The notes beneath the pieces are model-generated. The model saw only the letters and a list, made by a program, of their open reading frames with translations. It was not told the DNA's origin and did no database searches. From positions 5,443,605 to 5,507,604 of the forward strand of contig NZ_PDJK01000002.1 in the NCBI RefSeq assembly GCF_002564045.1: a stretch of DNA of 64,000 nt, written 5' to 3'. A program made the translations under genes and the position numbers. Below, piece after piece: positions 35,898 through 44,146 of this stretch. Every line of letters starts with the position of its first letter. Position 1 is the stretch's first letter. This DNA is from Amycolatopsis sulphurea. Lineage in GTDB: Bacteria > Actinomycetota > Actinomycetes > Mycobacteriales > Pseudonocardiaceae.

Positions 35898-35914
35898 ACT
35901 TGACGTCGACATCA
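35898..35914 (-). promoter_or_regulatory. Shared catabolic-island motif, second acyl-CoA dehydrogenase promoter
   Basis: ACTTGACGTCGACATCA on the plus strand is the inverse of the consensus with one mismatch, 20 nt upstream of the GTG start. It would overlap the promoter or the transcription start. Confidence 0.58.
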
Positions 35915-35933
35915 ATTATGTCATGATGGGCGG

Positions 35934-37079
35934 GTGCCGAGATCTATCTACCTACCCGAGCACGACGCGTTTCGTGCCTCCGTGCGGACGTTCCTCGCCC
36001 GTGAGGTGGAGCCGCGACTCGAGGAGTACCGCGCTGCGCACGGGCTGCCGCGAGAGTTCTGGCTCCGGGCGGGCCATCACGGATTTCTCGGGCTGGAGAT
36101 CCCCGAGGAGTTCGGCGGCGGCGGAGCCGATGACTATCGCTTCAACGCGGTCCTCACCGAGGAGCTCGCCAAGGTCAGCATGGCGCTCGCGTCGTGTGTG
36201 GGCATCCACGCTGACATCGTCGTGCCGTACCTCCTGCACCTGGCGACCGATGAGCGGAAGAAGCGGTGGCTTCCCCGGATGGCCTCCGGTGAGCTGCTGA
36301 CCGCCATCGCGATGACCGAGCCTTCCGGAGGCTCGGACCTGGCCCGGATGCGGTCGACGGCAGTCCGCGACGGCAGCGAGTTCGTCGTGAACGGATCGAA
36401 AACGTTCATCACGAACGGGTACTCGGCGGACCTGATCGTCGTGGCCTTGCGGACCACATCCGGGAGGGGAGCTCGGGGTCTCTCGCTGTTCGGCATCGAA
36501 ACCAGCCGTGCGGGCTTCGCCCGCGGCCGCCGGCTCGACAAGGTCGGGCAGGACGAGTCGGACACCGCCGAACTGTTCTTCCACGACGTCCGGGTCAGTG
36601 AGGACGACCTCATCGGCGAATACGACGGTGGGTTCGGGCACCTGATGACCTGGCTTCCCCAGGAGCGGCTGAACGGCGCCGTCACGAACCTGGCCCATGC
36701 GCGAGCCGTTCTCGACGAGACCATCAGGTACTCGCGGGAACGGGCGGCTTTCGGGCAGCCCATAGGCCAGTTCCAGCACAACAAGTTCCTTATCGCCGAT
36801 CTGGTCACGCGAGTCGAGGTCACCCAGGCGTACGTCGATCAGTGCGTGATGTCACATGTGGAAGGGACGCTGTCGCCGGTCGACGCTGCCAAGGCCAAGT
36901 GGTGGACGGCGCAGGTGCAGAACGACGTGCTCGACCACTGCGTACAGCTGCATGGCGGCTACGGCTACATGAACGAGTACCGGGTGGCCCGGGCCTGGCG
37001 TGATGCCCGGGTGTCCAAGATCTGGGCCGGCTCCAACGAGATCATGAAGGAGCTGATCGGTCGTGACCTCGGACTCTGA
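35934..37079 (+). CDS. Acyl-CoA dehydrogenase
   Basis: 381 aa. Seen: AIAMTEPSGGSDLARM, VNGSKTFITNGYSADL, a QNDVLDHCVQLHGGYGYMNEY segment with the catalytic-acid region, and KIWAGSNEIMKELIGRDLGL at the C-terminus, the standard FAD-contact block. GTG start with only a weak purine stretch upstream, so the transcript may be leaderless or nearly so. Distinct in type from the enzyme at 18087; the two probably act on different intermediates. Confidence 0.92.
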   Translation: MPRSIYLPEHDAFRASVRTFLAREVEPRLEEYRAAHGLPREFWLRAGHHGFLGLEIPEEFGGGGADDYRFNAVLTEELAKVSMALASCVGIHADIVVPYLLHLATDERKKRWLPRMASGELLTAIAMTEPSGGSDLARMRSTAVRDGSEFVVNGSKTFITNGYSADLIVVALRTTSGRGARGLSLFGIETSRAGFARGRRLDKVGQDESDTAELFFHDVRVSEDDLIGEYDGGFGHLMTWLPQERLNGAVTNLAHARAVLDETIRYSRERAAFGQPIGQFQHNKFLIADLVTRVEVTQAYVDQCVMSHVEGTLSPVDAAKAKWWTAQVQNDVLDHCVQLHGGYGYMNEYRVARAWRDARVSKIWAGSNEIMKELIGRDLGL

Positions 37080-37459
37080 CCAGGTCACGAGTGATGTGAT
37101 TCAGGTCGTCGCCACGGTCCGGGCGTGTCCTGGCCGAGGGGCGCAGTTGTCACCGTCGTGGCCGGCTCGCTCGCGAAGATCCGTGCGGAACAGGTGTGTC
37201 TGCGCTACGACTCCTTCCGGGTCCGCAGGATGCCCGACGAGTCCGTGATGGTCGACGAGCGGTCGTCCCGGGACGCCCTCGTCGCGCAGGCACCGTCGAA
37301 CACTTCCAGGCGATGTCGGCCTTTCGCGCCACCGAGATCGTCGAGGCCCCCGTGGTCGGGGTGCTCGAAGCATGGTCGGCGGATGGTGCCCGTGAACAGC
37401 GGCACGGCCTGTGCCGATCGGTCCCTGCCCGCCGCCAAGACCCCTGAAGGAGTACCTCG
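37080..37459. other. Intergenic stretch without a supported gene
   Basis: A plus-strand frame (37125-37463) has an ordinary-looking central part but no ribosome site or known motif and runs into the next gene. It may be a decayed gene. The ribosome site GGAGTACC of the next gene is at its end. Confidence 0.45.
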
Positions 37460-38233
37460 ATGAACCCGAGATTCGCAGACCGCACCGCGATCGTCACCGG
37501 CGCAAGCCGGGGGATCGGCCTTGCCATCGCGAAACAGCTCGTCGCTGACGGCGCCAAGGTCGTCGTCACTGCCCGGAAGAAGGAAGCACTCGACGAGGCG
37601 GTGGCTCAGCTGGGCGGTCCCGAGTTTGCGCTCGGCGTCGCGGGACAAGTCGACGACCTGGATCACCAGGCGGAGGTCGTCGAGCGTGCAATCGACACGT
37701 TCGGCAGCGCGGACCTGCTCGTCAACAACACGGGCATCAACCCGACCTACGGCCCGCTCGTCGACCTGGACCTGGGCGCGGCCCGCAAGATCTTCGAGGT
37801 GAACTGCCTGGCCGCGCTCTCCTGGGTGCAGCAGGTCCACCAGAGCTGGATGAAGGAGCACGGCGGAGCGGTCGTCAAGGTCTCCTCCGTTGCCGGGCTT
37901 CGCCCGGCGCCCGGAATCGGCTTCTACGGTTCGAGCAAGGCCATGCTCAACCAGATCACCCAGCAGCTGGCCGTCGAACTCGGACCCGGCATCCGAGTCA
38001 ATGCGGTGGCCCCAGCGGTCGTGAAGACACGATTCGCGACAGCACTTTACGAGGACCGTGAGGCCGAGGTGGCCGCCGACTATCCCCTGAAGCGTCTGGG
38101 CGTGCCACAGGACATCGGCGGCGTCGTGGCGTTCCTGCTCTCCGATGAAGCCGCGTGGATGACGGGGCAGCTGCTGGTCGTGGATGGCGGCGTGCTGCTG
38201 ACCGGAGGTGGTTTGGCCAAGCCGCAGCGTTGA
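37460..38233 (+). CDS. SDR-family oxidoreductase (3-oxoacyl reductase-like), 3' end altered by an IS
   Basis: 257 aa classical SDR: TGASRGIG at residues 13-20, NNTG near 90, VSSVAG...YGSSKAM (Ser-Tyr-Lys), NAVAPAVVKT and LLSDEAAWMTGQ with VVDGG at the end. GGAG 7 nt before ATG. Probably a 3-hydroxyacyl-CoA dehydrogenase step of the island. The last residues after LLTGG (GLAKPQR) and the stop come from the end of an IS110 remnant read on the other strand, so the natural C-terminus was replaced by a few codons. Confidence 0.9.
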   Translation: MNPRFADRTAIVTGASRGIGLAIAKQLVADGAKVVVTARKKEALDEAVAQLGGPEFALGVAGQVDDLDHQAEVVERAIDTFGSADLLVNNTGINPTYGPLVDLDLGAARKIFEVNCLAALSWVQQVHQSWMKEHGGAVVKVSSVAGLRPAPGIGFYGSSKAMLNQITQQLAVELGPGIRVNAVAPAVVKTRFATALYEDREAEVAADYPLKRLGVPQDIGGVVAFLLSDEAAWMTGQLLVVDGGVLLTGGGLAKPQR

Positions 38234-38866
38234 GGTGTGTGGTTCGGTCCGGCTGGTAGTGGGTGTGGTTGCGGAGCATGGCGTAGAGGATGTCGCAGCG
38301 GCGGCGGGCGAAGCAGGTGAGGGCGGCGTTGTGTTTTGCCTTCGGCTCTTCCTGTCGTGGCAGGTCCTGCTGGTCGGGTCGGAGAGCGAGGCGAACGCGG
38401 CGAGGAAGAACGCGCGTTTGAGCTGGCGGTTGCCGGTGCGGGCGGGGTGCTCGCCGTTGATGCTGGTGCCGGAGCCGGGGGTGACGGGGGCGATGTCGGC
38501 ATAGGTGGCGAGGTGTGCGGAGCTGACGAAGTGGGAGGCGTCGCCGACGTCGGAGGATGCGGGCGGCGGTCCTGATTCCGATGCCGGGCATCGAGGTCAG
38601 GACCCTGGCAAGAGGGTGTGCATCGAGTATCCCCTCGACCTCGGCGGTGACCTGTTTCCGTTGCTGGAGCACGGTTTTCAGGCTGTCGGCCAGTCTGGGC
38701 ATGCCCGCGGCCGGTGCCTGGGACGGTGACGGTCTGCTCGGCCAGCGCGGTCAAGATCGCCTCGGCCAGCTGCTCGCCCATGCGGGGCGCGTGGGCGGCG
38801 GCGATCGCGGCGAGCTTGCGGCGTCCGGCTTCGCACAACGTGCGGCGGGTGGTCAAGGCGCCTGAG
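38218..38866 (-). pseudogene. IS110-family transposase remnant
   Basis: Reads in several frames: GRRKLAAIAAAHAPRMGEQLAEAIL, PRLADSLKTVLQQRKQVTAEVEG, HPLARVLTSMPGIGIRTAA (transposase_20 domain) and at the end NAALTCFARRRCDILYAML. At least three frameshifts. The N-terminal DEDD domain is missing; the right edge is fused to the integrase remnant at 38866. Confidence 0.78.
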
Positions 38867-39069
38867 GCTTGGACGCGCGGGAGATGCGGCACAGCTTCGT
38901 GTCGCTGCTGTCCGATGCGCGGGCGCCGATCGAGGACATCGCACGGCTGTGCGGGCACGGCGGGACTGCGGTCACCGAGCAGGTCTACCGGCACCAGATT
39001 CGGCCGATGATCCTCGAAGGCGCCGTGGCGATGGAGCAGATCTTTCGTTCCCAGCGCGGGGAACGGTAG
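38866..39069 (+). pseudogene. C-terminal fragment of a tyrosine integrase (lost element 0)
   Basis: About 66 residues: LDAREMRHSFVSLLSD (HxxR-type block), DIARLCGHGGTAVTEQVYR with the active-site His and Tyr, ending in QIFRSQRGER. It stops 112 bp before the first att repeat, just as the integrases of elements 1 and 2 stop next to the second and third. So an earlier element once lay here and was replaced by IS110 material. Confidence 0.8.
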
Positions 39070-39135
39070 TCACCCGGCGGCCATCCATCGTGGACTTACG
39101 GCAACGAAGGGAAGGAGCAAAGCGATGTCAAGAAA

Positions 39136-39170
39136 GGCCGGTGACCTGGTATTTCACCAGGTCACCGGCC
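39136..39170. terminator. Perfect 14-bp hairpin after the integrase remnant
   Basis: Arms GGCCGGTGACCTGG and its complement around TATTTCA, preceded by AGAAA and followed by GTCTTCG. Equivalent in position to the hairpin after the intact integrase at 49770. Confidence 0.75.
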
Positions 39171-39181
39171 GTCTTCGTCCG

Positions 39182-39216
39182 GTCGGGCTGACAGGATTTG
39201 AACCTGCGACCCCTTG
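39182..39216 (-). other. att repeat 1 (tRNA-Pro 3' end)
   Basis: 35 bp identical to att 2 and 3; read on the minus strand it is the T-arm and acceptor 3' strand of tRNA-Pro. Here the identity to tRNA-Pro extends to 39224, covering the anticodon loop CTGGGGG (anticodon GGG). Beyond that the sequence no longer pairs as a tRNA, so this is not a functional tRNA gene. Confidence 0.88.
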
Positions 39217-39322
39217 ACCCCCAGGACGTTGGAGTAGCGGTTTCCGCAGGTCAGGGCCAGTTGCACAAGATCGTCTGACGTTCGGTGACCTGCGGCTCGT
39301 TCATGATCGCGCACCACGTGTG

Positions 39323-39345
39323 GTCCCCACGTGGTCCCCAGCTCT
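39323..39345. repeat. Candidate integrase arm-type site, left end of element 1
   Basis: A 23-bp segment containing two direct GTGGTCCCC-type units is identical to 49702-49724 inside the last codons of int, next to att 2. Having the same pair at both ends fits arm-binding sites for the integrase. Confidence 0.6.
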
Positions 39346-39861
39346 GCCCTGGTCCAGAGCGTGAGCTGGTTGGGGCTGAGGCGGCGGTTCGGCTGCTTGA
39401 GCTTCACGGCAGGCTCCCTCGGCGGGTCGGGCTCGATGGCGCGGTACGTGGTGGCTGACCGCCCCCGTCTTCCTCGCCCATGCCGCAGTTAGCGCCGGGT
39501 CGTCGGTGTCAAGGGGGAGCTTCAGCTCATCGCGAAGCGACGCCGAAGGCGCCCTTGATGGCGGCGGGCCGGTGTTAAAGGATCGCCTGCGAGGGAGCGG
39601 CCACCTCGAGAGGTCGGGTCCAGCTGATGCGCGTCGGGTGGCAGAGCTGCCGTGTTGCTCGGTGGTCATGGTGTCGGCGGCGGCGCGCTGTGCGGTGCTG
39701 CGCTATCGGCGGGCTCGCCCGGCGACCGGCGGCCGGAGCGGAGCGGCAGGCCGTCCGTGTCGCCATGGGGCGGAGCCCGCCGTACGTGTGGCGACCTGCG
39801 CGCCGCCGTCGGCGGCGCCTTGATCCCATAGAGCCAAATTCGGCAAGGACCTGTCTCCGAG
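39346..39861. other. Left flank of element 1 without a supported gene
   Basis: Minus-strand frames here read partly through att and lack ribosome sites. A hairpin GCGCCGCC-GTC-GGCGGCGC at 39800-39818 is the probable terminator of the OLD-nuclease operon. Confidence 0.5.
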
Positions 39862-41607
39862 CTAGCTGCTCTCCCGAATGGAAGGTCCCGTGAATGCTGA
39901 CTGCATACCGAAATAGGACGTCAACTTTCCAAGGAAATCAATTAGCTCCGGCGTAAGGTTCTCGTGCCGCCTAGTTTCCAGAACCCGTGTCACATAAGCA
40001 ATGCCATGCTTCGCATTGACATCCTTGAACCAACGTTCTAGCTCACCAACGGGAACAAGGAAAATCCCATAATTGCTAAGGTTCTCCAGTATTCGATCAA
40101 TCGCTCCGGACGCGTCGCCTTCAAAAGCTGCAACGCCAGCCCGTTTCACTTCACCCCAACCGGTTTTAATCTTCACGGCATCGATAATTCCCTTGGACTC
40201 AGCATCAGTGATGGTGCTCCTATTTTGCCGCCGGAGAATATCTTTGGTCGCCTCGCGCAGATTCTCGACCGTCGGACCTGCTGTTCGACCAGTAATCTGG
40301 CGATTTACGATATCAAGGTCTTGAACAAATTCGTCTGGATTTCCTCCGGCCGCTTTTACAAGATTGAAGACACGCTCGCGCTCGTTTAACACATCGATAT
40401 CGCCGATTACCGCCGTTTTCACGCCAAAGGAGCAGAGCTCGCGCATGGACTGTGCCAACCGCGCCTTTCCTCCCACATGCGTAAATAGAAGATCGTGCTC
40501 TAGCTCTTTATTAAGGTAGACATCTAAGGCGGCTTCATAAAACCGACAGTCTCCGTCAGATTCGCATACAACAACCCCCTTGTGAAATAGACCATTAAGC
40601 ATGCCGGAATACCGCAATAGTGGCTCGGACCACAAGGTTGCTAGTCGCGCGGGCGGGATAGTCGTCCGAATTCTCGTCGGGTCAAGCCCCTGCGTCGAAA
40701 CCCTAATGATCTTTATTGGACGCCGAGTTGCGCTATTAAGTACACCTTCGAGAATTTCTGAACTATGCGTCGCGATGATGACTTGTCCAGAAGCTGGCGT
40801 TTCTTCCACGAGGTACCGCCCAAGAAGACGAGCCTGAGGCGGATGAAGAAACGCCTCGGGCTCGTCGATAAGGGTAACCGACACGCCCGAAGCTATGACG
40901 CTGACCAGAATTCCCGCGAAGCTTCGTACGCCATCACCCTGGGACATCAACGGCCGAAGCGCGGCGTACTGCTCGAGCAGTTCCGGACTTGGCGGCAGCC
41001 GCTCGTCAGGAAGGCTCGGTCGCCCCATCAAGAGTTGCGGGCCGAGACTGTAGCGGTTGATCGAGATGTCAAAGCCGAATGCGCGCCGAATCATTTTCGA
41101 CATCCTGACTTCAAGTTCCCGATCATCCCAAATTCGATGAATTGGATTTAGTGCGGGAGCAATTGGCTCTCGCGGCCCGGCGGACTGAAGAAGATTTGGA
41201 CGCGACATGGCATCCAGATATGCCAAGACGCGCCCAGACAAGACCCCGAGCGCAGGATTTGTCATCCAGACCTGATGCGCCTGCTCCAAGGAGACAAATT
41301 GCTGTCCGCCCGACGAGTCCCAGATTCCAAAGCTTCTACCGGTTCCCAGTCCCTCGGGCATACGTCGAGCTATCTTAGTGAACCATTCCCGAAAGACGTC
41401 AGCGTTGGTTTCCCGGACAATGGACATCCCATTTAGCCAATTATTGCTATCCTGAAACGTATTGTTCACAAGACCAAGAAAGATCTCGTGCAATAGTGCA
41501 GACTTGCCAGCGTTGTTGGGGCCGACGATCAGCGTTACGCCATCTTCTGGAATATCTTCCGTCGTTCCGTCAAGAAACGATAATCGATCAACCGCAAGTT
41601 GGATCAT
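39862..41607 (-). CDS. OLD-family ATP-dependent nuclease (AAA + TOPRIM)
   Basis: 581 aa. ABC-type ATPase domain: Walker A GPNNAGKSA at residues 29-37, signature-like SQGDGVRSFAGIL near 222-234, Walker B VTLIDEPEAFLHP at 244-256 and switch ATHSS at 279-283. TOPRIM domain from about 345: Glu in CESDGD (349) and IGDID (Asp 403/405). OLD proteins act as nucleases that block phages. Codon use and base composition are much less GC-rich than neighbours, so it is recent cargo. It lies 36 bp after the Nudix gene on the same strand, probably co-transcribed. Confidence 0.85.
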   Translation of the reverse strand: MIQLAVDRLSFLDGTTEDIPEDGVTLIVGPNNAGKSALLHEIFLGLVNNTFQDSNNWLNGMSIVRETNADVFREWFTKIARRMPEGLGTGRSFGIWDSSGGQQFVSLEQAHQVWMTNPALGVLSGRVLAYLDAMSRPNLLQSAGPREPIAPALNPIHRIWDDRELEVRMSKMIRRAFGFDISINRYSLGPQLLMGRPSLPDERLPPSPELLEQYAALRPLMSQGDGVRSFAGILVSVIASGVSVTLIDEPEAFLHPPQARLLGRYLVEETPASGQVIIATHSSEILEGVLNSATRRPIKIIRVSTQGLDPTRIRTTIPPARLATLWSEPLLRYSGMLNGLFHKGVVVCESDGDCRFYEAALDVYLNKELEHDLLFTHVGGKARLAQSMRELCSFGVKTAVIGDIDVLNERERVFNLVKAAGGNPDEFVQDLDIVNRQITGRTAGPTVENLREATKDILRRQNRSTITDAESKGIIDAVKIKTGWGEVKRAGVAAFEGDASGAIDRILENLSNYGIFLVPVGELERWFKDVNAKHGIAYVTRVLETRRHENLTPELIDFLGKLTSYFGMQSAFTGPSIRESS

Positions 41608-41643
41608 TGCCTCTTGGCCTCAAGTCCATCGCTCATCGATATT

Positions 41644-42114
41644 TCAAGAGAAGAATACTTGATTCTGCGGAATACAGGCATGGTCTATCCTTATTCTGAT
41701 GGAGGGGTGGATGTTCAGGGCGTCCAGCTCTGAGGCGCTAACCCAAAATACTTCCTTACTTTCACTGCTGGTACGCAAGTTGCCACCCGTAGCAATTGCA
41801 CGGAAGCAGATCGAAAACTCTTGGCGGACTTCGCCATCGTCGTAAGCGATGACGTGGTTGGGGTTCGAGTAGAGCCCGATAATGCCGGTGACCTCGCACT
41901 CAATCCCGGTCTCTTCGCGAACTTCGCGCACGGCAGCCTGTGCCAGCGTTTCGCCGAGCTCAAGCTGGCCGCCGGGTATCGAGTACAGGTCGTTGTCGGT
42001 CCGCCGGATCATGAGGATTCGGCCTTCGTCGTCCTGGATGAACGCGGACACTGCGACGGCGATGCTGTTGGCCTTGGGGGCGTTCGGGTCGTTGTAGTAG
42101 TCGACGCGGGTCAC
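41644..42114 (-). CDS. Nudix hydrolase, Pif-like
   Basis: 156 aa. The Nudix box is complete: GQLELGETLAQAAVREV followed by REETGIE (GX5EX7REUXEEXGU). GTG start with AGGAGG 6 nt upstream. In pSAM2 a Nudix protein, Pif, prevents redundant transfer into cells that already carry the element; the position in a pSAM2-like element suggests the same immunity role here (inference). Co-directional with the XRE gene upstream (11 bp gap). Confidence 0.85.
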   Translation of the reverse strand: MTRVDYYNDPNAPKANSIAVAVSAFIQDDEGRILMIRRTDNDLYSIPGGQLELGETLAQAAVREVREETGIECEVTGIIGLYSNPNHVIAYDDGEVRQEFSICFRAIATGGNLRTSSESKEVFWVSASELDALNIHPSIRIRIDHACIPQNQVFFS

Positions 42115-42125
42115 GCTGTGGCCTC

Positions 42126-42869
42126 CTAGAAGGTGGCGGGCTTGGCGAGGTTCCAGACGGCTTCGAAGCTTTCGGAGTAGGTCTCGAAGAGGTCCCCGGC
42201 GGAGAGTCTGCGCAGGTGCAGGGACGGCGCGTGGGCGCCTTGGAAGCCGTAGACGTGCGTGTTGATGATCATTTCGTCGTCAAAGCGAAAGATCGAGTTG
42301 TAGAGCGTAGTGTTGTGAAACCGCATCTCAACTCCGTCGACGCCGATCAGCGGCCGGTAGGACGCCAGGGCATTGCGGATGCGCGCCGCAAGGGTCCCGT
42401 CGCCGAGCTGCTCTTCCTCGCCTCGTAGTGCGACGCTCTCGCCTTCCGGATCTCCGAACACGAGGCGGATCTTCGCGCCTGCTGCTGCCTTGGCGGTCAG
42501 GTCCTTGATGAACCGTGGGCGTTCCACCAGGAACAGCGCAGCGTGCACCAGGACCTCGACGGTCTCCGATGCTTCCTTGATCAGCCGGTCCCACAACTCG
42601 ACCGGGATGGCGTTGCGGTGCGGGAACACCCGCACGACCTCTGCGGCCGCCGTCTCAGCCTTGCGTTCGGGCGCCACGGAGTCCGGCCAGAGGTAGGTTT
42701 CTGACTCGCGTGCCATGGCGGCGATCTTGTGCCGGTGCTTGGGGTACGGCGTCCGGTTCTTGGTGATCCAGCGCTCGACTGTCTTCTGGTCGACGCCGAC
42801 GGCCTTGGAGACCTGTTCCAGCGTCAGGCCGTTGCGCAGCAGCGCGTCACGTAGGCGTTCGTTCGGCAT
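42126..42869 (-). CDS. XRE-type regulator with PLD-like C-terminal domain
   Basis: 247 aa from ATG 42869 (AAGGGG upstream). HTH at residues 5-35 (LRDALLRNGLTLEQVSKAVGVDQKTVERW). The C-terminal half (VLVHAALFLVE ... IRLVFGDPEGE ... MRFHNTTLYNSIFRFDDEMIINTHVYG) resembles the phospholipase D-like domain seen with such regulators in actinomycetes. It faces the transfer operon and so probably represses it, as KorSA does in pSAM2, though KorSA is a GntR protein. Confidence 0.8.
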   Translation of the reverse strand: MPNERLRDALLRNGLTLEQVSKAVGVDQKTVERWITKNRTPYPKHRHKIAAMARESETYLWPDSVAPERKAETAAAEVVRVFPHRNAIPVELWDRLIKEASETVEVLVHAALFLVERPRFIKDLTAKAAAGAKIRLVFGDPEGESVALRGEEEQLGDGTLAARIRNALASYRPLIGVDGVEMRFHNTTLYNSIFRFDDEMIINTHVYGFQGAHAPSLHLRRLSAGDLFETYSESFEAVWNLAKPATF

Positions 42870-42880
42870 CCGCACCCCTT

Positions 42881-42932
42881 GGGACTTGTAGGGACGTCTT
42901 GGACCGTACCAGGGACGTCCCAAGATGTCCCG
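42881..42932. promoter_or_regulatory. GGGAC-repeat operator region between the element's divergent operons
   Basis: GGGACTT (42881), GGGACGTC (42891), the palindrome GGGACGTCCC (42912-42921) and inverted GTCCCG follow each other within 52 bp, immediately upstream of the XRE gene. A likely binding array for that regulator. Confidence 0.55.
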
Positions 42933-43020
42933 CCACGTGGTGATCACGTCCCGCGTTTTGGCGGAGATTGGTGTCAGGTTGCCGGGACAGGCCCGGTGCC
43001 AGGACACCGAGGAGGTAGGC

Positions 43021-43092
43021 GTGACCAGTGAAACCGCCGTCCGGCCGTCTGGCTTGGGCAAGCGGACGGTACTTCCCCGACGCGCGGCGTAG
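43021..43092 (+). CDS. Putative 23-aa peptide
   Basis: GTG start 5 nt after GAGGAGGTAGG, 23 codons, basic C-terminus (LPRRAA). First possible ORF of the rightward operon of element 1; no family recognised. It may be a leader peptide. Confidence 0.35.
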   Translation: MTSETAVRPSGLGKRTVLPRRAA

Positions 43093-43104
43093 GCGCGGCG
43101 TGGC

Positions 43105-43338
43105 ATGCGCGACACGGTTCAGATCCACGTCACGGCTGATCTGCCGATTCGCGTCAGGGCGCTGACGTACGCAAACCGCGCGGAAGTCCGGTTCGGCAAG
43201 GCGTTCCCAGTGGTCCTGCTCGTGGACTCGGCCGCGATCGCCGTGCTCCGGAGGGAACTCGAACTAGTCAGCGCGGCACTCGACGCCGCAGCAGCACGAG
43301 ACCTGAGCGGCGAAGAACCGCCAGAAGCTACCAACTAG
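43105..43338 (+). CDS. Small protein of the element 1 transfer operon
   Basis: 77 aa, MRDTVQIHVTADLPIRV..., mixed alpha/beta with a C-terminal helix rich in Ala and Leu. No family recognised. It opens the rightward operon. Confidence 0.6.
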   Translation: MRDTVQIHVTADLPIRVRALTYANRAEVRFGKAFPVVLLVDSAAIAVLRRELELVSAALDAAAARDLSGEEPPEATN

Positions 43339-43361
43339 CAGACGACACAAGGGATACAGAC

Positions 43362-43817
43362 ATGGCTATCGACAAGGGATACCGGTTCGCCATCGGCTTC
43401 GAGGACGCGTTCACGCAGGGCCTGGTGATGGTCGGCGAAGTGTCGCCGGACACCGAGTACCAGTCGCGCGAGGACCGTGCGGCGGGTCGGGCGACGCGTC
43501 AGCGGGTGGACGAGATCAGCGGGAAGCGGCAGTGGAAGGTCACCGTGACCGACCCGTCGGAGACCAAGGCGAAGCGTGCGTCGTTCGAGATCACGCTTCT
43601 CGCCGACGTTCAGCCGGTGCCCACGACGAGTGAGGTGCTGCCGGGGATGCGGCCGATCGAGCTGGAGGGGCTGACGGCGGAGCCGAAGGTGGCGGGGCAG
43701 GGCGAGTTCAAGTACCAGTCGTACATGTTCCGCGCGACCGGGTTCAAGGCGGCCGGATCGGTCACGGGCGGGAAGACTTCGCGGTCGGCTGGTGACGCGT
43801 CGGCCAAGGCGGCGTGA
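43362..43817 (+). CDS. AICE-conserved hypothetical protein (SCO3933-like position)
   Basis: 151 aa, MAIDKGYRFAIGF..., beta-rich, with KRQWKVTVTD and a central LPGMRPIELEGLTAEPKV. In organisation it corresponds to the 116-aa protein at 52131 in element 2 and to SCO3933-type proteins near tra genes of Streptomyces elements. An OB-like fold is possible. Function unknown. Overlaps the next start (TGATG). Confidence 0.65.
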   Translation: MAIDKGYRFAIGFEDAFTQGLVMVGEVSPDTEYQSREDRAAGRATRQRVDEISGKRQWKVTVTDPSETKAKRASFEITLLADVQPVPTTSEVLPGMRPIELEGLTAEPKVAGQGEFKYQSYMFRATGFKAAGSVTGGKTSRSAGDASAKAA

Positions 43818-44146
43818 TGGGCACCCGGGGGCAGACTCGGGACGCGGCGGGCTTCGGTGAGCAGGTCCGGGCGTGGGAGCTGGCGTATCGGGACTACATG
43901 GCGGCCTGGCAGCACGGCACGCAGGTGTTGTCGCCGGTGAGTGCGCAGAACACGGCGAACGCGGCCCGGCGGGTGTCACGGGCCTGGCATGAGCTGGCCC
44001 AGGCGCGCGGGTTGCCGTGGTGGTGTGTCGCCGCTTTGGAGTCGGCGGCCGAGGGGTTCTCGGACCTCGCGCGGGACTGGGAACGCAAGTCCACCGGTCC
44101 TGGCCGTCCGTCGCCTGCGCCGCGTCAGCGGGATGGGTCGGCGTGA
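43817..44146 (+). CDS. Hypothetical protein
   Basis: 109 aa, Trp- and Ala-rich helices (VRAWELAYRDYMAAWQ). ATG inside the preceding stop; its own stop overlaps the next start. No family recognised. Confidence 0.6.
   Translation: MGTRGQTRDAAGFGEQVRAWELAYRDYMAAWQHGTQVLSPVSAQNTANAARRVSRAWHELAQARGLPWWCVAALESAAEGFSDLARDWERKSTGPGRPSPAPRQRDGSA

Noticed and set aside
39182..39260. Possible complete tRNA-Pro gene
   Set aside because: The T-arm, acceptor strand and anticodon loop are present, but the 5' half of the anticodon stem, D-arm and 5' acceptor strand are not.
39162..39407. Minus-strand ORF reading through att 1
   Set aside because: Its C-terminal part (KGSQVQILSARP) is the translation of the tRNA-Pro 3' end, a common artefact at att sites; no ribosome site.
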